Below the pieces are notes generated by a model. That model saw nothing but the letters and a program-made list of their open reading frames with translations, did no database searches and had not been told where the DNA came from. Below, one piece after another: positions 1-5,317 of a stretch of DNA of 5,317 nt. The position numbers and the translations under genes are program-made. How positions within the stretch are numbered: the first letter of the stretch is position 1; every line of letters begins with the position of its first letter. Source of the DNA: Saprospiraceae bacterium (GTDB taxonomy: Bacteria > Bacteroidota > Bacteroidia > Chitinophagales > Saprospiraceae); NCBI GenBank assembly GCA_020852155.1, contig JADZBJ010000317.1:1-5317 (forward strand). Reading direction: 5' to 3'.

Positions 1-135
1 GTTGCTGATGTACAACTTCTTCAAATGAGGCAGTTCATTCAATTGCCTCATGGCTTTTATTTTAGAATTTTGATTGAGGCTATAAACATCAATCCAAATA
101 TTCCAGGGATCGCCGATTTGCCAAAAGTTGAACAT
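1..135 (-). CDS. Partial hypothetical protein, possible leucine-rich-repeat protein (N-terminal 45 residues)
   Basis: An open frame starts at an ATG (133-135), 9 bases after the fabH stop, and stays open for 45 codons to the window edge, so the 3' part is missing. The peptide begins MFNFWQIGDPWNIW and ends with LNELPHLKKLYISN. That tail fits the LxxLPxLKxLxIsxN spacing of a leucine-rich repeat, which would make it a protein-binding scaffold, but only one repeat unit is visible. No signal peptide is present, so a cytoplasmic location is likely if this start is right. A second in-frame ATG lies at codon 29. No clear ribosome binding site is seen; translation may depend on coupling to fabH. Base composition is about 36% GC by hand count, visibly lower than the neighbouring fabH, which may indicate a different origin. 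A 45-codon open frame can occur by chance, so the call rests mainly on the LRR-like tail and the close spacing. Confidence 0.5.
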   Translation of the reverse strand, partial: MFNFWQIGDPWNIWIDVYSLNQNSKIKAMRQLNELPHLKKLYISN

Positions 136-144
136 AGCAAATAC

Positions 145-1134
145 TCAATAAGCCCACTTCAGGTACAACGCACCCCAGGTAAACCCGCCGCCAAAGGCAG
201 TCAGGATGATGTTGTCGCCTTTTTTGAGTTGCTTTTCATATTCCCAGAGGCAAAGCGGAATGGTAGCGGCTGTTGTATTGCCGTAACGCTCGATGTTGAC
301 CATAACGCGCTCCATGGGGAAGTGCATGTGTTCTGCTACCGACTGAATGATGCGCATGTTGGCCTGGTGCGGCACGAGCCATTGCACATCGTCGGAGGTC
401 AGTTTATTGCGGCGCAATACTTCTTCGCAGGTGCCGGACATTCCTTTCACAGCATGAACATATACTCTTTTGCCATCTTGCCAGGCGTAGTGTTCGCGGG
501 CGGCAACGGTTTCCAGCGACGCAGGTTTGAGCGAACCGCCTGCTTTCATGTGCAGCATTTCACGACCTGAGCCATCGCCGCGCAATACAAAATCAACGAT
601 ACCATTGCCATCCTTGCGGGGTTCGAGCAACACGGCTGCTGCGCCGTCGCCAAAAATCACACAAGTATTGCGGTCGGTGTAGTCAATGATGGAAGACATC
701 ATATCAGATCCGACAACAATCACTTTGTTGTACACTTCATTTTGAACATACTGAGCGCCGGTAGCCAGTGCAAACAGAAAGCCCGAGCAGGCCGCATTGA
801 CGTCAAAACCGAAGGCGTTTTTAGCGCCAACCTTGTCGCAAACGGTATTGGCCGTGTCCGGGAAGACCATATCGGCTGTGACCGTTGCCACAATTATCAG
901 GTCAATTTCGCCGGGTTTTACGCCTGTTTTTTCCAGAAGGCCCTTAACAGCTTCGGCGCACATATCAGATGTCGCCCAGCCCGGTGTGCGGAGTATTCGA
1001 CGTTCTTTGATGCCTGTTCTGGATTGGATCCACTCATCGTTGGTATCCACCATTTTTTCCAGGTCGTGATTGGTCAGTTTGGTTTCAGGAACCCATCCTT
1101 GAACGCCGGTTATTGCGGCCCGAGTTTTGCCCAT
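145..1134 (-). CDS. fabH: Beta-ketoacyl-[acyl-carrier-protein] synthase III (FabH)
   Basis: Cytoplasmic condensing enzyme of type II fatty-acid synthesis. It joins acetyl-CoA (or another short acyl-CoA primer) to malonyl-ACP to start chains. The product is 329 residues, close to the usual FabH length of about 320-335. The thiolase-fold catalytic triad is intact: Cys116 in NAACSGFLFAL, His256 in VPHQAN and Asn286 in RYGNTTAA. Also present are the N-terminal NDEWIQSRTGIKERR segment (about residues 32-46), the FGDGAAAVLL strand (161-170) and the C-terminal AFGGGFTWGALYLKW. The ATG at 1132-1134 was chosen because MGKTRAAITGVQGWVPE matches where FabH proteins normally begin. The open frame extends upstream to 1233, but those 33 residues are not FabH-like and reach back into the promoter. 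The usual plsX and rpmF neighbours are absent from the window. Primer preference, and whether another fabH exists in the genome, cannot be judged here. Confidence 0.96.
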   Translation of the reverse strand: MGKTRAAITGVQGWVPETKLTNHDLEKMVDTNDEWIQSRTGIKERRILRTPGWATSDMCAEAVKGLLEKTGVKPGEIDLIIVATVTADMVFPDTANTVCDKVGAKNAFGFDVNAACSGFLFALATGAQYVQNEVYNKVIVVGSDMMSSIIDYTDRNTCVIFGDGAAAVLLEPRKDGNGIVDFVLRGDGSGREMLHMKAGGSLKPASLETVAAREHYAWQDGKRVYVHAVKGMSGTCEEVLRRNKLTSDDVQWLVPHQANMRIIQSVAEHMHFPMERVMVNIERYGNTTAATIPLCLWEYEKQLKKGDNIILTAFGGGFTWGALYLKWAY

Positions 1135-1196
1135 ATTGTTATGGTGATTGAGAAAGTTGTGGCGTCTTGCAAAAACCAAACTGATGCCGATTTCAT
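1110..1196 (-). other. Possible short upstream ORF overlapping the fabH start
   Basis: In the predicted fabH leader, an ATG at 1194-1196 opens a 28-codon frame beginning MKSASVWFLQDATTF. It ends at a TAA (1110-1112) 25 bases inside fabH, in a different frame. Such an arrangement could affect fabH translation, but short frames like this arise often by chance and no ribosome binding site is evident. It is recorded as a possibility and not as a gene. Confidence 0.15.
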
Positions 1197-1230
1197 AACT
1201 ACGCAACAACTCTTGTGAAAAAAGCGGGGG

Positions 1231-1261
1231 CAAAATTACGCAAGCCGTTATTTATGACAAA
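1231..1261 (-). promoter_or_regulatory. Bacteroidota-type sigma-ABfr promoter for fabH
   Basis: On the minus strand, TTTG (1258-1261) is followed after 19 bp by TAATTTTG (1231-1238). This matches the known Bacteroidota primary-sigma promoter, TTTG near -33 and TAnnTTTG near -7, with an accepted spacer. Transcription would start around 1222-1227, leaving a leader of roughly 90 bases before the fabH ATG. The site lies in the 148 bp gap after the transglutaminase-like gene, where a promoter is expected. It also argues against the upstream fabH start at 1233, which would lie inside the promoter. Confidence 0.72.
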
Positions 1262-1283
1262 GCGACCGCTACAAGTATATGCT

Positions 1284-3200
1284 CTAATGGGTAGTTAACT
1301 CATTCAGCGCTGTTTGCAAAGTTGTAATGGTGTTTTCACGCCGCCGATATTCCTGTTGTGTGAGCATTTTGGCGCGAAGCATCTGGTTTAATACCGATGT
1401 GGCTGATTTCAGGTGCTCAATTCCCTGGGTTGAGTATTGTTTGCTTTCGTCTTTTCGCTTTGGGAAATCGGTTTCACTGGCTGTTTGAATCAAGTTGATC
1501 GCCAGCCGATATTCCAGATTGGCCATATTGATTAATTGAACGAGGCGCTCGCCATATAGATTTTGCAAGGCCGTGGCGCGATATTCCTCACTGATATTTA
1601 ATCGTTTGTACTCAACGGTGTCTATAGAAGATTCAATATGGCGCAAACCTTTTTTCATGGCTTTGAGCAAGTCATTGCCCCGCGACATTTGCAGGGGTTT
1701 GTTTTGCAGAAAATCTTCGACTTCCTGCATCAAGGCTTGTCTTTTCTGACGGGATTCGAGCAGGTTCAGCAGAGAAAGTTGTTCAATAACGGACTGCCGT
1801 CGTTTCTCTACATATTCGAAAACCGGACGCATAGTCATGAGTCCGTCGAGGTCGTCCATGACATTATTCAGGTTTTTTTGGGCGTATGTTGTACCGATAG
1901 CGGCATCCCGGGGCGAGTCTTTATCGCCAAATGCCAGCCATGAAACCCATCTTTGACCGAGTTTTAGCCGAATCAGGCTTCGATTGTGCAGAAGCGACTG
2001 ACAATGGGGCAAATGTTTCCGACAGTCTAACCCCGGGTAAATTTTTTCATAAAAATATTCGGCTCTGCCGAGGAGGTCTTGCCAGCGCTGGAGTTGCTTA
2101 AATTCATTTTCCTGTTCTCCGTGGATTGTATCGCACTCGAAAAGGGTCACATACAAGTCGCCATGAAGTTGATTCATTAAGGATGTCACCTCGCTTTCCG
2201 TGAGGAATACCTGAAGGTTCTCTCTGCGTTCGGGTGAATAAATCTGCTCGAAATACCCGTTGGCTCGATCAAAATCAAGTTTTGCCGAAGCCATATTTTC
2301 CAGAAAAATGGTAGAATCCGGTGCATTTTCGGCAGTCATGATGGCCTCATCGGCTATTGAATCCAATTCAATGTATTTTCCGTAAAAGCGCATGTAATAA
2401 AAACGCCCGATCTCGCTTAACAGGCGCTCATTACCATCATGATAGTACAACATTCGATGGATAGCCGCTTCAAAACGCTGACTTGAATCCGTACGCGCCC
2501 AAAGAGCCAGGGTGTCCTGAAAATTAAACGTTTCGCCGGTTTCTGCGGCCAGCAGTTCCGAAATTTGCGGAGCGCTTAATTGCCGGAAGTCTTTTTCAGA
2601 AATCGGGTGTTCCAGCAACTGCCACATCGGATCTTCCGGCAAATGCTGTAAAACGAAACGCGCTGGTTCTGCTATGAAATATTGATCTATGGGTTTCCAT
2701 CTGATTTCGCCGGCAGGCGGCACGCCCCAGGTCGGATCAAAAAGTCGCCATTCGCCATCAATTTGTGCGGCTGTCCAGGCGTGTCCGATAAGTGGTATCA
2801 CGCCATCCGGCTGGCGGCAGATACCGGTAATGACCTCGCTTTTCAGGCCCATTTCGCGGGCCAGGGCGACAAACAGGTTGGCATAACCCTGACAAACAGC
2901 GGTTCGGTTGCGCAGCACGGTAGCCGGTTTTTGTCGTTGAATATCGGCTGGCGTCAACCACAGGCTGGCTCCGGCTGTGCTATCTACATATTGAACATTC
3001 AGGGTGAGCCAGGCATAGATAACCCGAGCCTTTTCGGTGTCAGTATTGGCTGCTTTGTTCAGATGACGCGCCAGTTGTGGCACAGATGCGCATTGAGAAG
3101 GCGGCGTATTGAGGGCATATTCATCCAGCTCGGCATATTGTTGAGCGCTGGAATCAGTAGCCATTAAACCCCATAGGAGTGCGGGCAGGAGATATTTCAT
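1284..3200 (-). CDS. Exported transglutaminase-like (papain-fold) domain protein with long helical C-terminus
   Basis: The product has 638 residues. The first 19 or so (MKYLLPALLWGLMATDSSA, cut before QQ) look like a Sec signal peptide with no lipobox cysteine, so the protein is probably periplasmic or secreted. Residues about 40-160 form a transglutaminase-core domain of the kind found in many Bacteroidota proteins and in eukaryotic CYK3/kyphoscoliosis-type peptidases. The triad is visible as Cys103 in RTAVCQGYANLF, His140 in GHAWTAAQIDGEWRLFDPTWG and Asp155 in the same segment. TDTEKARVIYAWLTLNVQYV (54-73) is the usual helix before the core. Such domains act as proteases, amidases or crosslinking enzymes; the substrate cannot be told. 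Residues about 200-638 are helix-rich and charged, and I recognise no family there. No T9SS-type C-terminal sorting domain is apparent. The gene starts 8 bp after the TPR/PD40 gene, with an SD-like AGGTG before its ATG, so co-expression is likely. Confidence 0.85.
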   Translation of the reverse strand: MKYLLPALLWGLMATDSSAQQYAELDEYALNTPPSQCASVPQLARHLNKAANTDTEKARVIYAWLTLNVQYVDSTAGASLWLTPADIQRQKPATVLRNRTAVCQGYANLFVALAREMGLKSEVITGICRQPDGVIPLIGHAWTAAQIDGEWRLFDPTWGVPPAGEIRWKPIDQYFIAEPARFVLQHLPEDPMWQLLEHPISEKDFRQLSAPQISELLAAETGETFNFQDTLALWARTDSSQRFEAAIHRMLYYHDGNERLLSEIGRFYYMRFYGKYIELDSIADEAIMTAENAPDSTIFLENMASAKLDFDRANGYFEQIYSPERRENLQVFLTESEVTSLMNQLHGDLYVTLFECDTIHGEQENEFKQLQRWQDLLGRAEYFYEKIYPGLDCRKHLPHCQSLLHNRSLIRLKLGQRWVSWLAFGDKDSPRDAAIGTTYAQKNLNNVMDDLDGLMTMRPVFEYVEKRRQSVIEQLSLLNLLESRQKRQALMQEVEDFLQNKPLQMSRGNDLLKAMKKGLRHIESSIDTVEYKRLNISEEYRATALQNLYGERLVQLINMANLEYRLAINLIQTASETDFPKRKDESKQYSTQGIEHLKSATSVLNQMLRAKMLTQQEYRRRENTITTLQTALNELTTH

Positions 3201-3211
3201 ATCGTCACCTA
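3201..3211 (-). promoter_or_regulatory. SD-like ribosome binding site for the transglutaminase-like gene
   Basis: The minus strand reads TAGGTGACGAT directly before the ATG at 3198-3200. AGGTG (3206-3210) lies 5 bases from the start and overlaps the TAG stop of the upstream gene (3209-3211). This supports the start chosen and suggests that ribosomes ending the TPR/PD40 gene can restart here. It is the clearest Shine-Dalgarno match at any start in the window. Confidence 0.5.
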
Positions 3212-4549
3212 ATACGTTATTTCATATATATCTTGCTCTTCGGTGCCGGTTTTCTGACTTCCCCATAACCGGTTAGAAATAAAAAAGCCCCCGGAATGTC
3301 CTTTTTTAGGGTAAAAGAAAAAATCGTCGGCAGGAGAGTTCATCGGGGCTGCCATATTATCTGCCTGCTGATATAAACCTTTAAAGAAAATACTTTGAAA
3401 AATATCCATTCCGCCAAAACCGGGCCTGCCATTGCTGGCAAAATAAAGCCATTGTCCGTTGGCGCTCAATGCTGGTGATATTTCATCGCCGGCAGAATTC
3501 TGGCGTTTGCCGAGGTTTTGAGGAAACGAAAAATCCAGGCTGGGAGATTGCAACGAACGCTCGCAAAGGTACAAATCAAAACCGCCCATACCCCCGGATC
3601 GGTTACTGGCAAAAATCAGCACTTCCGAATCGCCGCGACGGGCTATGGCAGGATGAATATTGCTGGTTCCCGGCAAATTGATATAGGCTGGCAATTTTTC
3701 AATATTACCCCATTGTCCGTCAGCCTGACGCCGCACAACCACCAGTTGGCAATTACCCGCACCGCTGCCATCATTGCGATTGTACGGCGGCCCCGGATCA
3801 CATTGTGTACAATAGAAGCGCTGACCATCCGGACTTAAAACGCCGCTGCCGAATCGTGACGCCACCGCAGCTGGCAAACCGGAAGCCAGTTCATATTTGC
3901 TCCAGTTGTTGGTAGAATCGTCAAAAATCGTCCTGTACAGTTTGCCTTTCCCTTCAAAAGACGGCAGACAAAAATACAGCAGACCTTCCATCACAGACAT
4001 GGGCGCATATTCATTGCCTGCCTGATTTACGGTTGATGGCAATCGTGTCAGGCGGGGTTGCGGCTCGTCGGTAGGCGGCTGATTCAGTATATCCAGCGCC
4101 AGTTGACAGCCCGTTTTTTCCATGCGCGCAATGTCTAACAGTTGTGCGCGTCGTTCGCCCCGGTATTGTTTTGAAAACTTTTTAAAAGCGTCAATGGCTT
4201 CGTCGTATCGGCCACACTGTTTGAGGGCGCGGGCATATCGCAGGCTGGCTAACGGGTACTTCTCCCTTTCCTGTCGGGCCGCAGACAGGCAATCGGCTGA
4301 TTTACGATAATCACGCGCCTGAATGTAGGCGTCGCCTGCGCGCAGCATCAGATCAGGGTCGGCAGATTTTATTCTGCCTGCGCGCTCGAATTTTTCGGCG
4401 GCCTCACTAAAAAGCCCCGCTTTAAGCAGCCTTTCACCCTCTTCAATCAGGTCTGAAGGACGCTGTGCAGACAGAGCGCCTGACTGCAGTACAGCAATCA
4501 GTGCGGAGCATATGATAATCGTCAGGTGTTTGTTTTTAATTGCTTGCAT
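3209..4549 (-). CDS. Exported TPR and PD40 (WD40-like) beta-propeller protein
   Basis: The product has 446 residues. Residues 1-28 are a signal peptide (basic MQAIKNKH, hydrophobic TIIICSALIAVL, cleavage after ALSA), so it is probably periplasmic or outer-membrane associated. Residues about 33-134 contain three TPR-like helical pairs, for example LLKAGLFSEAAEKFERAG and QCGRYDEAIDAFKKF. Residues about 170-446 carry PD40 propeller repeats with the typical FASNR..GGxDLY pattern: IFASNRSGGMGGFDLYLC (312-329), LYFASNGRPGFGGMDIFQS (368-386) and a last blade ending EEQDIYEI. The domain order resembles the N-terminal part of PorE-like type IX secretion proteins and related OmpA-family proteins, but the OmpA peptidoglycan-binding domain is missing and the protein ends with the propeller. 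It is therefore probably a binding scaffold, not an enzyme. It lies 23 bp after purN and 8 bp before the transglutaminase-like gene, its most likely functional partner. The specific role is unknown. Confidence 0.85.
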   Translation of the reverse strand: MQAIKNKHLTIIICSALIAVLQSGALSAQRPSDLIEEGERLLKAGLFSEAAEKFERAGRIKSADPDLMLRAGDAYIQARDYRKSADCLSAARQEREKYPLASLRYARALKQCGRYDEAIDAFKKFSKQYRGERRAQLLDIARMEKTGCQLALDILNQPPTDEPQPRLTRLPSTVNQAGNEYAPMSVMEGLLYFCLPSFEGKGKLYRTIFDDSTNNWSKYELASGLPAAVASRFGSGVLSPDGQRFYCTQCDPGPPYNRNDGSGAGNCQLVVVRRQADGQWGNIEKLPAYINLPGTSNIHPAIARRGDSEVLIFASNRSGGMGGFDLYLCERSLQSPSLDFSFPQNLGKRQNSAGDEISPALSANGQWLYFASNGRPGFGGMDIFQSIFFKGLYQQADNMAAPMNSPADDFFFYPKKGHSGGFFISNRLWGSQKTGTEEQDIYEITY

Positions 4550-4572
4550 GGTGTGGCCTGTGTGCTACTTTC

Positions 4573-5148
4573 TCAGGGGAGGTCATTCAGGACTTGTTCT
4601 ATGACTGGCGCAAAATGACGATGTTCCAGTTCCAGTACTTTTCGGGCGATGTCGTCGGGAGTATCATCAGGGTGTAGAACGCAAGTAGCCTGAAAAACAA
4701 TATCGCCTTCATCGTAGTGTTCATTGGCAAAATGAATGGTCATTCCACTGTGGGTTTTCCCGGCAGTTTTTACAGCCTCATGAACAAAATGCCCGTACAT
4801 GCCTTTTCCGCCGAATTCGGGCAACAATGCCGGATGAATATTCAGTATCCGGCGCGGATAAGCCCTGATTAGCCATGCTGGCACCAACCATAAAAATCCG
4901 GCCAGCGCGATGAACTGTATTTGATACTGTTGCAATACGTCACGCAAATCCTCAGTCTGATAAAAACCGTGACGGTCAATGAGTTGTGTCGGAACACCAA
5001 ATTCATCAGCAATGTTCAAAACGCCAGCGCCTGTTTTGTTACACACGACCAAAGCCACCCTTATGGTCGGGTGGTCTTTGAAGTACTCCATGATACGGCG
5101 AGCATTTGAACCACCGCCGGATGCAAAGATAGCAATGGACTTTTTCAT
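4573..5148 (-). CDS. purN: Phosphoribosylglycinamide formyltransferase (GAR transformylase, PurN)
   Basis: Cytoplasmic enzyme of de novo purine synthesis. It transfers the formyl group of 10-formyltetrahydrofolate to glycinamide ribonucleotide to give formyl-GAR. The phosphate-binding loop is SGGGSNARRI (10-19), equivalent to the SGNGSN motif of E. coli PurN. The catalytic residues are Asn103 and His105 in ILNIHPALLP and Asp146 in EHYDEGDIVFQ, matching the Asn-His-Asp set of the family. FGGKGMYGH (112-120) follows the active-site strand, and HSGMTIHF (133-140) is also conserved. The length of 191 residues is slightly shorter than the E. coli enzyme (212) because of a short C-terminus, and it appears complete. 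The ATG overlaps the pheS stop by one base (TAATG), which fixes the start and suggests translational coupling. No separate promoter was seen. Confidence 0.96.
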   Translation of the reverse strand: MKKSIAIFASGGGSNARRIMEYFKDHPTIRVALVVCNKTGAGVLNIADEFGVPTQLIDRHGFYQTEDLRDVLQQYQIQFIALAGFLWLVPAWLIRAYPRRILNIHPALLPEFGGKGMYGHFVHEAVKTAGKTHSGMTIHFANEHYDEGDIVFQATCVLHPDDTPDDIARKVLELEHRHFAPVIEQVLNDLP

Positions 5149-5317
5149 TACATGGCCGCGCTAAACTGGCGAAGGAAGCGCGCATCGTTTTCAAACAGCA
5201 TTCGGATATCGCCGATCTCATAGAGGCGCAATGCCTGCCTTTCGATGCCCATACCGAAGGCAAAACCACTATATTTTTTTGAATCTATACCGCAATTTTC
5301 CAGCACCTGCGGGTCAA
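5148..5317 (-). CDS. pheS: Phenylalanine-tRNA ligase alpha subunit (PheS), C-terminal fragment
   Basis: Only the last 55 codons and the TAA stop (5148-5150) lie in the window; the 5' part is beyond the right edge. The peptide DPQVLENCGIDSKKYSGFAF followed by GMGIER and FENDARFLRQF matches the C-terminal end of bacterial PheS. GFAFGMGIER is class II synthetase motif 3, which contacts ATP, and the FENDxRFLxQF ending is a PheS hallmark. PheS pairs with PheT in a heterotetramer that attaches phenylalanine to its tRNA in the cytoplasm. The tail ends in SAAM, a few residues past the conserved QF, as expected for a complete C-terminus. The stop overlaps the purN ATG by one base, so the two are probably co-transcribed. 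pheT is not visible in the window. Confidence 0.93.
   Translation of the reverse strand, partial: DPQVLENCGIDSKKYSGFAFGMGIERQALRLYEIGDIRMLFENDARFLRQFSAAM

Noticed and set aside
25..51. Perfect 8-bp inverted repeat (25-32 with 44-51, 11-base loop), considered as a terminator after fabH
   Set aside because: No T-run follows on the minus strand, it lies inside an open frame, and a repeat of this size is expected about once by chance in a window this long.
25..570. 181-codon open frame on the plus strand
   Set aside because: It lies mostly antisense to the well-supported fabH and its peptide shows no recognisable domain; it is a shadow frame.
742..1218. 158-codon open frame on the plus strand
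   Set aside because: It is antisense to the fabH N-terminal half and leader, with no family resemblance.
1135..1233. N-terminal extension of fabH to an upstream ATG at 1233 (33 extra residues)
   Set aside because: The extra residues are not FabH-like, the family start fits the ATG at 1134, and the upstream ATG lies inside the predicted promoter, ahead of the expected transcript start.
1261..1270. Palindrome AGCGACCGCT after the transglutaminase-like gene, considered as a terminator or operator
   Set aside because: The stem is only 4 bp with a 2-base loop and has no proper T-tract, so it cannot be supported as a terminator.
2682..3167. 161-codon open frame on the plus strand
   Set aside because: It is antisense to the catalytic domain of the transglutaminase-like gene, whose conserved triad shows which strand is coding.
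5039..5269. 76-codon minus-strand frame across the pheS/purN junction
   Set aside because: It is out of frame with both pheS and purN, each of which shows conserved family motifs.

Overview
The window is a compact minus-strand gene run from a bacterium that is most likely a member of the Bacteroidota, with an environmental Saprospiria-like lineage as a weaker guess. The evidence is a promoter upstream of fabH matching the Bacteroidota TTTG / TAnnTTTG form, mostly weak Shine-Dalgarno signals, a TPR plus PD40-propeller exported protein of a type common in that phylum, and a PurN with an FGGKGMYG segment that, from memory, is typical of Bacteroidota. No mobile element, CRISPR array, tRNA or rRNA was seen.

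Read in the direction of transcription (high to low coordinates), the order is as follows. (1) The last 55 codons of pheS, phenylalanyl-tRNA synthetase alpha chain (5148-5317). (2) purN, glycinamide ribonucleotide formyltransferase (4573-5148), whose ATG overlaps the pheS stop by one base. (3) After 23 bp, an exported protein with TPR-like repeats and a PD40 beta-propeller (3209-4549). (4) After 8 bp, an exported transglutaminase/cysteine-protease-like protein with a long helical C-terminus of unknown function (1284-3200). (5) A 148 bp intergenic stretch with a good promoter, then fabH, beta-ketoacyl-ACP synthase III (145-1134). (6) After 9 bp, the AT-rich start of another reading frame that looks like a leucine-rich-repeat protein and runs off the edge (1-135).

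The tight spacing suggests two transcription units: pheS-purN-propeller-transglutaminase, and fabH-LRR started by its own promoter. pheS, purN and fabH are housekeeping genes of translation, purine synthesis and fatty-acid initiation. The two adjacent exported proteins are the least understood part. They may act together at the cell envelope, but this rests on adjacency and shared export signals only. No clearly new system is demonstrated. The exported pair and the truncated LRR-like gene are the best candidates for follow-up.
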